Shown here one piece after another: positions 34,035 to 47,952 of a DNA stretch of 64,000 nucleotides. Position numbers and translations under genes: made by a program. Positions within the stretch are counted from its first letter, which is position 1, and each line of letters begins with the position of its first letter. The notes below the pieces were generated by a model. The model was given only the letters and a program-made list of their open reading frames with translations, did no database searches and was not told where the DNA came from. This DNA comes from Acanthamoeba lenticulata (Eukaryota; Discosea; Longamoebia; Acanthamoebidae): assembly GCA_002179805.1 (NCBI GenBank), contig NAVB01000105.1, positions 1 to 64,000 on the forward strand, written 5' to 3'.

Positions 34035-35139
34035 ATGCAAGCCCTGCCTGAGCGTAATGGAGAGACGAACACATCCAAGCAGCAAACTGAGCTGGAGGCC
34101 GCCACGCACAAGGCTGGCTGGGCGGGCCAGGCGGCAGTTGCGACCATCCACGCTGCTAACGTTGGGCTGCTCTACTCAGTTCTGACGGCCAAGTGGCTGC
34201 TCGATCTCGATGGACGCAAGAGACAGGAGGAAGCAGCTGCAGTGAAGGAAGAGGGCACCCTGATTGGGAAGTTGAAGGATGCCTGGAGTGTAGCAAAGCT
34301 CCAAGGCAAGCGATTTCTCGATCTGAGTTGGCAATTTGGCGAGCATGAGGCCAGCCACCGAGTAGAGGGCAAGCCAACTAGCGTGTGGCTTGCCTTGCAC
34401 ACAAGCACGCTTCACGAGGGCAAGGCCAAGGTGAACAAGGGCAAGGAGAGGTACCCTTTTACTGTCCCCTTTGGAAGTTCTCATCTTCTTAGAGAAACGA
34501 TTAATCGCGATTCTGTGTTGGGTTGCAGGCTCTATGACGGGCTTCGAGGCCAAAATGACAGGTCGAGACTCGTGAAGGCTGAGGTAGAGAGTGACGAAGT
34601 GCTCAAGCTTGTGGAAGTGGACACGTTGGGCCGACTTGGGCGCGGCCTGCTCGTGACCGCTTGTGCAGTCCCCATCTTGCCCGAACTGCTGGTTGCCTTT
34701 GCCTTCTTCTGGGCCATCTACTTTCTTGGCATTGCCTGGGCTCTCACTGAGCACAGAAAGTCAGGCCAATACGTGCTCCTTGGGTGCGTGTCTTCAAGCT
34801 AGTCGATTTGCCTGTTTTTGATTTCGTTCTCATCTTCTCGAGGTGCCGCTACGCGAGCAGAGTGTTGGGTTTCCTGCACCTGCCCTTCGTGTGGGTCTTG
34901 TGGTTCCCACTGGTGCTGCTGGCCTTCCTGGGCGTCGTCCTCTTCCAGTCTCTACGTTCTCGGTACGCTGCTTGCGCACACGTTCTTCTCTTGGTCTTCG
35001 CTACGTTGTTGGTGTTGATGCAAAGCGGTGTCTGTGCAGAGCATACCTGGCAACTGACGCACGTCGAGTCTTTGGCTGGCTGGCGGGCAAGGAGGAGAGC
35101 GGCAGCAGTGTGCTACCCTCCCACTCCAAGAACGACTGA
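34035..35139 (+). CDS. Membrane protein, unknown
   Basis: Four exons (34035-34450, 34529-34783, 34843-34962, 35040-35139) give 296 residues. A hydrophobic patch near residues 40-60 (TIHAANVGLLYSVLTAKWLL) is followed by a soluble mid-region. Two strong membrane segments come late (LPELLVAFAFFWAIYFLGIAW and LPFVWVLWFPLVLLAFLGVVLF). The tail is hydrophilic. No family is recognised. All three introns keep phase (2, 2, 2). The last exon would be missed by eye but is supported by the clean cgtgcag-type acceptor and GC-ending codons. Confidence 0.62.
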
Positions 35140-35502
35140 ACCACCCCTCTTCTTGCAAGTAAATAAAAAGGCGTGAAAACACGCTTCTTCTACACAAGCG
35201 GTCATAAAACAAGAAGATGAACCAGTCAATAAGATTGTGTCGTGGTAGCCCCGTCAGTGAACTCTTTGATGGGAGCTGCGATCAAGAAGAGAAGAGAAAG
35301 TACCCGACGGCGAGCGAAGCTGGCGCGGCTGACCTGAAAATCCGACACAGACTCAGCGGCAGGGAGTGCTCTCGAGGAGGACACCTCTGGGGGAGGAAGA
35401 GTTCCTTATTTAACCAAACCACAAAGCACACAAACCACTATCATCCCCTAGCTACATCCAACCGCAACCCCACTCACCGCTACACGCACCATCACTGCCA
35501 GA
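35140..35502. other. Intergenic spacer with a candidate TATA-like element
   Basis: This is 363 bases before the oxidoreductase gene. A TATTTAA element at 35407-35413 lies about 90 bases upstream of the ATG, a spacing that would suit a TATA box with a short 5' UTR. This is a single weak match and only a candidate. The rest shows no structure. Confidence 0.35.
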
Positions 35503-36796
<1,294 letters not shown>

Positions 36797-36903
36797 ACGA
36801 TGACAGCACCGTTCAAATACAACACACATACAAACTACATAAGCATTTGACATGACAGCCAAGAGGGCTTGACTGGGTTGACAATGTAGAGTTGGTGACT
36901 GCC

Positions 36904-37329
36904 TCACAAGCCCGAATTGTGCTCGTGGTTGGGGCTCTCGTGGCGGATCTCGCGGCACCGCCACACGTTGATAACGAACCGCACGAGAAGGATGAGGAAG
37001 ACCACGCCCGAGAGCTGCAGCACGCCAGCATTGATCAATATCGCAGCTTCGTCACGCCCACAGCAGATCTGCTGCGTCGGGGTCATGATGAAGCAGGACT
37101 CGTCGAACAAGATCTGGTAGAGGCCACCGGTTGTATTGAAGCTGCTCGGCGCGCCGTTGTCGCCCACGACCAACGTGTTGTTGGTGAGCGCCTTCATGAC
37201 GCACGGCTTGTCTATCACAGCCTCGGAGAGCGCGAGCGCGGCAAGCACAATGGCCGCAATCGACGCGCATATCTCGACCAACGTCAAGAAGGTCTCCGTG
37301 CCCTTCTCCCTCTTCTCCCCCAGGTACAT
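36904..37329 (-). CDS. Small two-helix membrane protein, unknown
   Basis: A single-exon frame of 141 residues starts from the ATG at 37329. There are two membrane helices (LTLVEICASIAAIVLAALAL near residue 15 and LQLSGVVFLILLVRFVINV near 108). Between them lies a roughly 75-residue loop with four cysteines (PCVM, ESCF, ICCG) and two N-glycosylation sequons (NNT, NTT), which suggests an outside-facing, disulphide-bonded loop. The tail is polar with His and Asn. No family is recognised. Codon use is GC-ending as in the neighbours, and no intron is needed. Confidence 0.6.
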   Translation of the reverse strand: MYLGEKREKGTETFLTLVEICASIAAIVLAALALSEAVIDKPCVMKALTNNTLVVGDNGAPSSFNTTGGLYQILFDESCFIMTPTQQICCGRDEAAILINAGVLQLSGVVFLILLVRFVINVWRCREIRHESPNHEHNSGL

Positions 37330-37434
37330 CCTCTTCTCTCTCTTCAACAAGCGGCCGTCTGGTAGCAAGCAAAAAAGGCTGCTTCGTATTTTTTACTCAA
37401 AATGTTTCAAAAAATTTACAAAAAGCGGATGACG

Positions 37435-39297
37435 TCAGCAACGTCCACCACGAAGCGAGAGGACCATGTAGAGGACGGCGTTCGGGGGGACGGCGTAGTG
37501 GCCCAGCGTGCGACCGTCGGCCATCTGCTTGCCTCGGAAGATGAGGCGCTGTTGCTGCCGCGGCACGCCCGAGGTCTCCTCGAGCCGCTGCTTGACCTGC
37601 GCCACGGTGGTGCCGCGCCGCAGGTCGGCCACCTCGAGCACCTTCCCGGTCAGCGTCTTCACCTTCAACCTGAACCCCTCGCCGCTCTCCTCCAGCTCGT
37701 CCTCGTCGTCCTCTTCATGATCCTCGTCTATCTCCTCGAACTCATCACCATTGTTCCCGTCCTCGACGTCGATCTCCTCTGGGCCTTCGGCGAGGACCTG
37801 GCGCACGGGCCGCCGCCGTCGGCCGCCGCGGCCGAGCTCGTGGTCGGCGTTGGCGTCCGCGAGCTCGCGCTCGTCGTAATGGTCGTCGGCGTCGACGTCG
37901 ACGTCAACGACGATGCGTTGGCGCTGGGCGGCAGCGCGGTTCGGGTTGGCCTTGGTCCGCACGAGGGCCGAGCCGCGATCTACCGCTAGCGACGGCACCG
38001 TCATGTGCCACCGGCTCGTCCGCATGGTCGACGGCGATGACGACTGGGAAGAGGCCAATAATGGAGAAGACGCTGCTCGCGATGTTGAAGATGATGAAGA
38101 GGAAGACGGAGGTGGAGATGGACAAGACGAAGAGGAGGACGAGTCAGAGTCGTCCGAAGCAAACGGCCGCATGAGGCGCATGCGCTTGGCCACAGCGCGC
38201 AGGGCGTCGCGCTCTGCCCGCCGGCCGGCGTGAGGCACGCGCCGATGGCCGTCGGCGTCGAGAACAAACGCGTCGGCTTCTTCCTCCTCGCCTTCGTCTT
38301 CGTCGTCCTCTACATCATCATCATCGCCATCCTCGTTGTCGTCTTCACCTACAGCACCGTCGTCATCGCCGTAGAGGAGGATGGCCTCGCGGCCACCGCC
38401 TTCTTCGTCCATCGCGTCTTCTTCTTCTTCATCCAAGTTCAGCCGTCGCGTCGCTGCCGTCGTCGAGTTGGCGGCGCGTAGAGGCGACGATGATGTGGTT
38501 GTAGATGAAGACAACGATGACGACGACGTGGTGGTCATTGACGTGCTGCGCATGCGGTGCTTCCTCTTCTTGGGTGTTGTGGAGGTTGTCGTTGTAGTGG
38601 CTGTCGTTGTGTTCAGTTGATGCGGAAAGAGAGACAAGGGCTGATAGGGCAGCTGCACGGAAGCTGATAAAGATGGAGACAAAGGCGAAGTAGACGATTG
38701 TGGCGAGGTGGAAATTGACCACGGTGGTAGTCCCGCGCTGAAGGGGTTGTTGGTGGCGCCAAAAGGTGACGTTGTGGCAGCCGCGATAGACATGGTAGAA
38801 GAAGCTTGGAAGAAGGGCGACGGCGTGCCTGGGAGAGAGGACGGCAACGACGTAGAAAAAGTTGATGATTGGTGTTTCTGGGAAGTAGATGTGTCGAAAG
38901 ATGATGAAACAAAGGGTGCAGATGGGCTGCGTTGGTGGTGAGGGTGATGCTGGTTGTGGTTGTGATGAATCTGCGAGGACGCGAGAGAAGGCGAAGGAGG
39001 CGGTGTGGGGCAGGCGGCTTGCGGCAAATCGAGGTAGGCCAGATGGGCAAGGAGCGAAGGCAGCGTGACGCTTGCAGATGCGGACGAGGAAGGTGCGTGT
39101 GAATCGGTCAAGGAAGAGGACAAGGTAGGGCTGGACGGCGGTGCGTCAACGGTTGAGAGGGCTCGCAGCCGCGTCGTCTTGTTGTGGTTGCTGGTTGACA
39201 TGCGCGACGGCGACTGGGGCACCACAAACTGTGCTGGGCGTTCCATCTCCTGCTCTTGTGCACGTCCGTCCATGAAGCTCTCCCAATCCTCTTCCAT
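37435..39297 (-). CDS. Protein with C-terminal ubiquitin fold ending in LRGG-RC
   Basis: One exon of 620 residues starts at the ATG at 39297 (MEEDWESFMDG). Further upstream in-frame codons lack an ATG. Residues 1-250 are Ser/Pro/Thr-rich, 250-520 are mixed basic, Ser-rich and acidic runs, and the last 80 residues form a ubiquitin-like domain. Matches to ubiquitin include KVKTLTGKVLEV, TVAQVKQRL, VPRQQQRLIFRGKQM, DGRTL and a final VLYMVLSLRGG followed by Arg-Cys. The LRGG end with two extra residues looks like a precursor that a ubiquitin-specific protease could trim to a free Gly-Gly. Whether it is conjugated to targets or stays as a fixed domain is not known. Single-exon structure is unusual for a long gene here. 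Confidence 0.75.
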   Translation of the reverse strand: MEEDWESFMDGRAQEQEMERPAQFVVPQSPSRMSTSNHNKTTRLRALSTVDAPPSSPTLSSSLTDSHAPSSSASASVTLPSLLAHLAYLDLPQAACPTPPPSPSLASSQIHHNHNQHHPHHQRSPSAPFVSSSFDTSTSQKHQSSTFSTSLPSSLPGTPSPFFQASSTMSIAAATTSPFGATNNPFSAGLPPWSISTSPQSSTSPLSPSLSASVQLPYQPLSLFPHQLNTTTATTTTTSTTPKKRKHRMRSTSMTTTSSSSLSSSTTTSSSPLRAANSTTAATRRLNLDEEEEDAMDEEGGGREAILLYGDDDGAVGEDDNEDGDDDDVEDDEDEGEEEEADAFVLDADGHRRVPHAGRRAERDALRAVAKRMRLMRPFASDDSDSSSSSSCPSPPPSSSSSSSTSRAASSPLLASSQSSSPSTMRTSRWHMTVPSLAVDRGSALVRTKANPNRAAAQRQRIVVDVDVDADDHYDERELADANADHELGRGGRRRRPVRQVLAEGPEEIDVEDGNNGDEFEEIDEDHEEDDEDELEESGEGFRLKVKTLTGKVLEVADLRRGTTVAQVKQRLEETSGVPRQQQRLIFRGKQMADGRTLGHYAVPPNAVLYMVLSLRGGRC

Positions 39298-39592
39298 CGT
39301 TGAGGTTGCTTGTGCCCCAGCGCAACGGCACAAAGATTTTTTTATTTCACGTTTAAATGCTTCGGATGTTTTCGCTAAACCAGACAACGGTTGCTTGGTT
39401 GCCGTATCGGGAAAAGAAACCGCCAAGTTAAGGTGGCGGCTGAGTCCGCAGGCGCAACAGCCAGCTGAGCTCTGACAACACCTGTAGTTACTGATTAGAG
39501 CTCACAAAAGAGGCCAGCCGACTTGCTGCCCTCTTGACATATTGTACACAACGAAAGCATAGATTAATCTGGCGAAGTAGAGGAAGAAGAAA

Positions 39593-42500
39593 ATGGCCGT
39601 GTCGCTCAAGGTTCACTTGAAGTCGATTGGTACCACCAAGACGATGCGCTTCGTAGGTGAGATGTCTGTCTCGGAAATGGCAAAGGAGATCCGTGAGAAG
39701 GTGCCCAATGCTGGAGGAACCGATCATGGTGTCTTCCAGCCGGGAACCATAACCCAGAAACCACGCTGGCTCCGAGTGGACAAGACTCTGCGCTTCTATG
39801 ATCTTCAGACAGGAGTAAGTTGTGCCTGTGCAATCTTTCAAGCCGCACCCAACAAGACTGACCTTGTTTTGTCATCTATGATGCGCACTAGATGGAGATC
39901 GAATACAAGAAGCGGCACCGGCAGCTGAAGGTGAGGTTGCTGGACGAAACAGTTCGTACCTTCATGATCGATGAGTCGCAAACTGTGGCCGCCCTTACGG
40001 AGCACGTAGGCTACAAGATGGGCATCAAGAACCCAGAGGAGTTCTCCTTCAAGATTGTTCGGTTCGTGTGCCCATGTTGTCCATGTGGGATGTACTTCAA
40101 GGCTCACAGGTTTTCAACCTCAGTGGCGAGGCGCAGGACTGGTTGCACCCGAACGTATCTCTGCCTGAGCAGGGAGTTACGGAGGACGAAATGGTGCTCT
40201 TGAAGAAGAAGTTCTTCTTCAACGACGCCAACGTCGACCGTTCTGATCCCGTCCAGCTGCACCTTCTCTACGTCCAGGTGCGCACATGAACTTGCTTCCC
40301 TTTCTTTTCAGCGGCGTTTTCTTCAAGGCCAGCAAATCTAACTTCTTCTTTTACCAGTCGCGAGATGCAATCGTGTCGGGCGACCACCCGTGCACCAAAG
40401 AAGAGGCGCGAGATTTGGGTGCCCTTCAATGCCAGATTGTCTTTGGCGACTGCAACGGCAAGAACAAGGGCATGGTCACGTACGCGCATCTACCGCTGGC
40501 TAAATCCAAAACGATTGAATTAAATGGAGAACGGTCACAGGGAGAAAAAGATCAAGGAGTTCTTGCCACCGCAGTTCCACAAGGCCAAGGGCATGGACAA
40601 GGAGATCATGCGTGAGTACCAACAGAAGCTCACGGGCATGTCGGAGGTCAATGCCAAGTACAGGTGCGTGTTGCGCACCTGCTTGCTCTTGTGGTAGGTT
40701 TGGCCCACCGAGACTAACGTTGGGCTCTACAGGTACGTCCAGCTGTGCCGCTCGCTCAAGACCTACGGTATCACGTGCTTCCTGGTCAAGGAGAAGGACA
40801 AGAAGAAGAAGAACAAGGTGCAGCAAATTCTGCTCGGCATCACTCGCTACGCCATCCTGAGGATGGACCCCGAGACCAAGGAGGTGCGACTTGCTTCACA
40901 GCATCGTCATGTTGTCTTTCTGTACTTTTATCCTCATCATCATCATCCTCATGTCGTATGGCAACAGGTCCTCAAGGAGTTCCCGCTGCCGCACCTGAAG
41001 CAGTGGTCGGCCGCGCCCACAGCCTTCATCATGGACTTTGGCGACTACGAGGAGACCTACTACACGGTCCTCACCAACGAGTCCGATGCCATCTCGCAGG
41101 TTTCGCCGATGCCCCTCCGCTTGTCCCTGCGTGCGACTTGCACGACGCTCACACTTCCAGGGGGCGTGGCTGCAGTTGATCGCCGGTTACATCGACATCA
41201 TCCTCAAGACCCGCAAGGACGCTCCTCGCATCGTCGAGGAAGAAGAGCCCGAGATGGCGCTCGAAGAACACGTACGTTGTCTTTTTCCATCTTGTTTAGG
41301 AGATGACTACAAATATTCTGAATATTTCGTGCTTGTACAGATCGCGCCGGTGTATGGCCAAGCCTACTCGTCGGTCACGTCCAACACAATGGGAGGCGCC
41401 ATGTGGGACCCCAACATGGCCATGGGCTACGGCCCGGGCCCGGGCGCGCATGCCAGTGCGTTGGCGCCCATCATAACCCCACCGTTCTCGCTCGATGACC
41501 AGCGCCGCTCACTCGCGCGTGGACACGCACAGACTACGCCATGCAGCAGCAGCAGTTCGCCAAGATGATGCACGTCAACAACTTGGGGGAGGCCGTGGCG
41601 TCGGCCTCGGCGCTGGTCGACAATTTCATGCACCCGGCGCTGGGCGTGGCCCTGGGCCAGTCCAAGATGCCCGTCACGCAGTCGCTCACGGCCGTCACCA
41701 ACTCAGCCGGCCAGCTCGTGGCCGCCATCGCCAACCTTCAGGCCGTACGTCTCGTCCCCAACTTGCATCGAGCAGGCAGCGGCCATGACTCTGGCGCGAG
41801 ACTCACTCCACTTGTTCCCGATGCATGCGCAGACGGGCTCGGCGGCAGTCGACGTAGCGGCCCAGTCGACGCTGACCTGCCTGGGTGACCTCATCGCATC
41901 GGCCAAGGCGGCGTCTGAAGTCAGCGACGACCCGACCGTGGTCGATGGTGCCCGCTCGCTGGCCGAAGCCATCAAGACCATGATGGCCGTACGTGTTTAT
42001 CATCTCCCTCTTGAAGACGTGACGTTGGCCTTACGTTGACGTGACGTCACGTTGTCCTTTTCCCTCCTCCTCCACCAGGCGGCTGCGGCGCAGCAAAAGG
42101 CGCCGATGGACGCCTTTGCGGCCGAGGCCTTCCGCGAGGCGCAGCTGGCCGTGCAGAGCGCGGCCACCTACGTGCAGGCCGCGACGACGGGCACGCTGGC
42201 CGACCAGGTCTCGCAGAACCTGATCCTCGAGTCGGCCAAGGCCGTGGCCGCGTCGGCCGCCGTGTCGGTCGCCGCCGCGACGGCCGCCATCAACAGCGCC
42301 TCGGCGCAGGCCCTGCCGGCCCCGGTCAAGCAGGACCTGCTCGCCGCGGCCAAGGCCCACGCCACCGCCTCGGCCAAGGTGCTGGGCATGGCCACCGCCC
42401 TGGCGCCGGGCATCTTGAACCCGGCCTTCCCGCAGCAGATCGCGACCGTGTGCCGCGCGCTGGCCGAGACCAACCAGGCCCTCGGGACGGCCATGGCCGC

Positions 42501-45500
42501 CGCTGGGCCCTGCATCGAGTCGGCTGGCGTGGCTGTACGTCACTCTCGTTCTATTTTCATTTATTTTGGAGTATTTAATTGTTTCATCTTTTAATCGGGT
42601 TTTTCATGCGTGCTGGCAGACCAACGCCAAGGTGACGGACCTCGCGCTCGGCCAACTTCTCAATGCGACGGCGGCCGCCGGTAAGAAGGGCCGCGAGCCG
42701 CAGGACTTCATCACTCCCCTCGAGGTGCGCACTCATATTAATCTTTCGAGTAATTACGAATTGTTTTCGAGATGAATTTAAAAATCCATTTTATTTAATT
42801 ATTTATTCATTTGCTGTGCAGGAGGTGAGCTCGCACGTGGAGCAGCTGCAAGTGTCGGCCAAGAGCAACCCAGGCCTGATCTCGACGTCGGCTGCGGCCA
42901 TCCAGGCGGCGGCCGGCAACCTGGTGTCGTCGGCCAAGGCCATCGTCGGAAGCCTACCGCCCGAGCGCCAGGCGGCGCTGATGGAGCGCGCCAAGAACGT
43001 GAACGACGCGGCCAACCGCGTGGGCCAGTCGGCGCGGGCGGCCGTCGGGTCGGGCGACGCCTACAGCGCGGGCCAGGTCGTCTCGGCCGCGCAGGCGACC
43101 ATGGCCGCCGTGCAGGCCCTGCTGGCCGCCGCGCCCGAGGCCGTCATCGACTCCGTGTCCTATTGGTCCAAGGCCGCGGCGGCCCAGACCGCGGGGCTGA
43201 TCTCGGCCGCGTCGCCGGCCAGGGTCTACGATCCGGCTCTCGCGGCCTCGCTCGATAATGCCTCAAACGCTGTGTCGGAGCTGGTCAACACCATCCGGCA
43301 CCACATGCAGCGCAGCGACGCCGGCCCGGCGGTGGTCACCGCGGCCAAGGCCGCCACGGCCCCGATCGCCACGCTGCTAGGCGCGGTCTCGCAGGCAGCA
43401 CTGGCCATCGAGGATCCGGCCAAGCGCGTGGCCATCTCACAGGCGGCCTCGGACACGCAGGGCGCGCTGCAGAAGCTGGTCACGGCGGTCAAGGCCGCCG
43501 CTGAGGCCAGCCGGCCGCGGGAGCTGGTCGACGCCGCCGAGCAGCTGCGCGCCGTGACGGCCGACCTCGAGGTGGCCATGATCGCCGCCGAGGCCGCGGC
43601 GCTGCCGCGCGCCATGGGCTACACGACCGAGTCCTCGGCCCAGGCCCTGGCCGCGGCCTGCAAGGCCCTCCAGGCCAGCTCATCTTCGGTCGAGTCGGCC
43701 GGCCACCAGTCCGTGGCCGCCGTCGGCCCGGCCAGTAAGACGATGGCCGCCAACGCGCTGGGCGTGGCCACGGCGGCCAAGGCCCTGGCCTCGTTCTCGC
43801 CCGACGGCGCCTCGCAGAAGCAGATCGTGTCGGCCGGCAAGGCCGTGGCTGTGGCCGCGCAGAGCCTGATGGAGGCCAGCAAGAACATGGCCGAGTCGCC
43901 CGGCAGCCAGAACTACCAGGCCGTCTCGGCCAAGGCCCAGGAGGACCTCAACAAGGCCATCACCAACCTTCTCTCCAGCGCCAACGGCATCGACACGGGC
44001 GAGCTCGACGAGGCCGCCGACATCCTCGCCGCCGAGGCCGTGCGCATGACCGTGGCCCCGCCGGCCCGCGTGTCCGTCCCGCAGGACGTGTTCGCCGGCC
44101 AGGCCTACGAGCTCGTCGGCTCCACGCGCGCGCTCGGCACAGCGCTCAGCAGCGTGGCGGCTATGGCCCAGGGCAGCCCCAAGATGATGGCCGCGGCGGC
44201 CAAGGCCGCGGTGGGCGCCATCAGCCCGTTCATCGACGCGGCCAACGCCGTGACGGCCACCTGCCCGGACCTCGGTGCCAGCAAGGCCATCTCGCGCTCA
44301 GCCGTCGAGCTGGCCAACATCGGCGCGCGCGTGATCCTCGCGGCCAAGTCGGTCGCGTCGGGCGACACGAGCCAGAAGAAGTCGCTGCTGGACTGCGCGG
44401 CGGCGATGCAGCGCGCGATGGAGCAGATGCTCGAGAGCCTGGCCACCTGCCAGCCGGGCCAGCGCGAGATCACCGAGGCCCAGCGCAACATCCAGCACGT
44501 GCGGACCAAGCTCGACTTTGGCGGCGACTACGACCGGCAGAACCTGGGCCAGCTCAACGACGCCTGCCGCTCGCTGCAGGAGATCGCCAACACGATCACG
44601 ACCGTGGGCTCGACCTCGCCCGAGCTCCTGGGCACCTTCTCGCTGCGCATCACGTCGGCTGCCGACGTCATCGCCAACGCCTCGCGGGCCGCCGCCGACA
44701 ACGCGGCCGGCGCGACGCCCAAGGAGTTTGAGCAGCCCATCCAGCAGGCCGTGCAGGTCCTCGCGCTGGCGGCCACGATTCCGCGGGGCGACCGCAACCG
44801 CGCGCTGGCGGCGGCCAAGGACCTCACGCTGACCACGGCGGCCATCGTGCGCCAGGCCAAGACGCTGGCCATGAACACGCGCGACCCGGTCCAGCGCCGC
44901 AACGCCATCATCGCCACGGAGAAGCTGGCCACGGCCACCGTCGCGCTGGCCCAGGGCGCCAAGGTCGCCATGCAGCCGGCCCTGATCGAGAGCACGCGCG
45001 AGGCCCTGCGCGACGTGCGCTCGGCCGTCACGACGACCGGCGACCCGGCGGCCGAGCAGCTCATCGAGGCCGCGCGGGCCGTGGCGGGCATCTCGTGCAA
45101 GCTCGTCGAGACCTGCGCGGCCGTCAACGCCAACCCCAAGGACGTCGTGAGCCAGCAGCGCCTGGGCGCCATCGCCCGAGGCATGCCCACGAGCCTGCAG
45201 GCCGTCCAAAAGGCCGTCTCGGCCCTGCTCCCCGCGGTCAAGGAGTGCGACGAGGCCATCGCCGAGGTCGAGTACGCCTCGTCGGAGATCGACTCGACGA
45301 TGGTCGCCATCGCGTTTGGCCAGCTGGACAAGAGCAGCGGCCGCACGTACACGGACCACGCTAGCGAGGTGGCGCGCACAGTCAAGGAGCTCGGCCCGCT
45401 GGTCAAGAACCTGGCCCAGCCCAAAGACGCCGCGGCGCGGATCAAGGCGGCCAACGCGATCAAGGCCACGATGGGCGGCTTCGTCATGGCCGTCAAGGCC

Positions 45501-47846
45501 ACGGCCGCGTCGACGTCGAACCGCAACACGCAGGAGTCGTTGCTGGCCCGGTCCAAGGACCTGTCCGACGCGCTGCAGCTGCTGCTCCAGGCCGTGCGCA
45601 CGGCAGCCACGGGCGGGCCCAACGACGTGGCCGCGCGGCTGGTCGAGGTCGAGAAGGCCGCGTCGGGCCTGGCCGCGGCGGTCAAGATCAACACGGCGGG
45701 CGTGCGCGAGATGGACGAGGCGGCCAAGGAGATCAGCGCGGCGCTCAAGCACATGGAGCAGGCCCTCGGGAGCGGGCCCTCGGGCAAGTCCTACAAGCAG
45801 GCCAAGGTCGAGCTCAAGTTCCAGACGCAGGAGCTCATCAAGGACATCGCCGACCTCATGAGCGTGGCCAAGACCAACGCCGAGGACGCCAGCGGCATGG
45901 CCAAGACCATCTCATCCAAGATGCCGGCCATCGTGGCCAGTGTCCGCGAGACCGCCGGCGCGGCTGGCGACGCGCAGACCAAGGCCTCGATCGTCATGGC
46001 CGGCCGCCGCATCGGTCAGGGCGTCCTCCAGGCCGTCCAAGCCGCCCGCAACTGCGCGGCCGACCCCAAGAACCGCAACCTCCAGAGGGACCTCGTCCAG
46101 TCCTACACCCAGCTGGGCCAGTCTGTGACGAGCCTCATCGACGCCTGCTACTCGGGCGTCGCCGGCGAGCGCGAGTGCGAGGAGATGGCCTACACGCTGG
46201 GCCGCGTCATGGCCGACCTCGACGCCAGCGTCCTGTTTGCCGCCGCCGGCGCCGGCGACGTGCAGCAGATCACGGCCGGCCGCACCTACGAGGCCTGCCA
46301 CAACGATCTCGTCGGGCTGGCCCGCGAGCTCGCCGACGCGTCGGACCAGTTTGTGCGCTTCACGCGCGACGCGCCCGCCCAGATCGGCCCGGCCGCGCTG
46401 CGGCTGGGCGACATGGGCCAGCGCCTGGCGCAGACCTGCAAGGCCATGGGCGCGCTGGGCGGAGACAAGATGACGCACGTGCGGCTGGTCGACGCCTGTA
46501 AGGCCGTCGAGACCAACGTGCAGCAGCTGCTCCAGAACGGCAAGGACGCTCAGCACGAGCTCGCCATTCAGCAGCTCGTCGTCGAGTACGCCGGCGCCGT
46601 CCAGGCCACGCTGGACCAGCTCGTCGGCGTGGCCCAGCGCGCCACCGAGGAGGCCGCCCGCGGCCTCATCGAGATCGACAAGGTCTCGGCCCTGTGCTAC
46701 ACTCTGGCCGGCGCCTACGACTCGCCCGACTTTCTGGGCAACAGCGAGTCCGACGCGCAGGTCGTCGTGGCTGCGGCCCGCCTGGTGGCCGCCGCCACGG
46801 GCGAGCTCGTGGTCGGCTGCAACACCGGCCAGGAGGAGACCGTCAAGGCCTGCGCGCTCACGCAAGCGGCCGTGCGCAAGCTGTTCGAGGCGTCCAAGGG
46901 CGCGTCGGTGATCACCGACCGGGCCGACGTGCGCGCGCAGCTGGGCAACACGTCCAAGGCCGTGGCCGAGGCCGTCATGCGCCTGTCCGAGGCGTGCAAG
47001 GTCGGCGCCAAGCACAAGACCCTGCAGGCCCAGGCCAAAGTCTCGCAGATGGCGCGCGACTGCGCCGACCGGCTGCACGAGATCGTCACGACGGCCAACC
47101 TGCTGCCGGGCGGCGAGGGCCTCACGCTCGAGGAGGAGTCTGCCGAGGACCTCGACCAGGCGGCCGAGCGCGAGCTGGGCGCCTGCGCATCGCTGATCGA
47201 GTCCATCGCCAAGGACCTGCTGGCGCGGCCGCCGCGCAGCTCCGACGCCGAGCTGAGCGTGTCCGAGGGCGTGACGGACTCGATCCTCGAGGCCGCCAAG
47301 GCCATCGCGCAGGCTACGATGGCCCTCGTGCGCAGCGCGCACGCAGCCCAGCGCGACCGCGTGGGCAAGCTGGGCAACCCCAAGACCAAGCACCTTTACC
47401 ACAAGGACCCGACCTGGGCCAACGGCCTCATCTCGTCGGCCCAGAAGGTGGCCGGCATCATCCGCGAGCTCGTCGTCTCAGCCGACGCCGCCGCGCGCGG
47501 CAAGGCCGATGAGGAGCGCCTCGTCGCGTCGGCCCGCTCCGTGGCCGCCTGCACGGCCCAGCTCGTGGCCGCCTCGCGCGCCAAGGCCGACCCGGCCTCC
47601 CAGTCCCAGCAGCGCCTCTCCAACGCCGCCACGGCCGTCGCCACGGCCACCTCGCAGCTCGTCGAGGCCGCCCGCCTCTCGGCCGAGCAGGAGCGCGCCG
47701 AGGCCAGCATCAACCGCCGCTGGTCCCTCTCGCCCGCCGACAGGCACGACTTTGAGAAGCAGATCGAGATCCTCAAGCTGGAGAAGGCCCTCGAGCAGGC
47801 CCGCCTTGACCGCGCCCGCGCCCGCAAGCAGGCCTACAACCACTAA
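39593..47846 (+). CDS. TLN: Talin
   Basis: Fourteen exons, the last 5025 bases long (42822-47846), give about 2423 residues. The N-terminal FERM head has the F0 (start LKVHLKSIGTTKTMRF), F1 (YKKRHRQLKVRLLDETVR), F2 and F3 parts. F3 contains FIMDFGDYEETYYTV and LIAGYIDIILK as in animal talins, and it should bind integrin-like or other receptor tails and PIP2. A long Ala-rich helical rod follows, made of repeated four- and five-helix bundles (vinculin-binding sites are expected but not read). The C-terminal I/LWEQ (THATCH) actin-binding module is about residues 2260-2370 (WANGLISSAQKVAG, TAQLVAASRAKAD), then a dimerisation helix. No villin headpiece follows, unlike Dictyostelium TalA/TalB. The head is split into 13 small exons and the rod is one giant exon. 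Confidence 0.95.
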
Positions 47847-47952
47847 TTTTTTTCATTTCATTTCATGTTATTATTTATGTTATATTCTTTTATTTTTATT
47901 TACATTTAAATATATTCACATAACATTTCAACAAAAGAGATCCAACGTCTCT

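Noticed and set aside
44298..45752. Long minus-strand frame of about 484 residues inside talin
   Set aside because: It is antisense to the GC-rich talin rod exon, lacks family motifs, and its composition (Arg, Gly, Leu, Asp) is as expected for a shadow frame.
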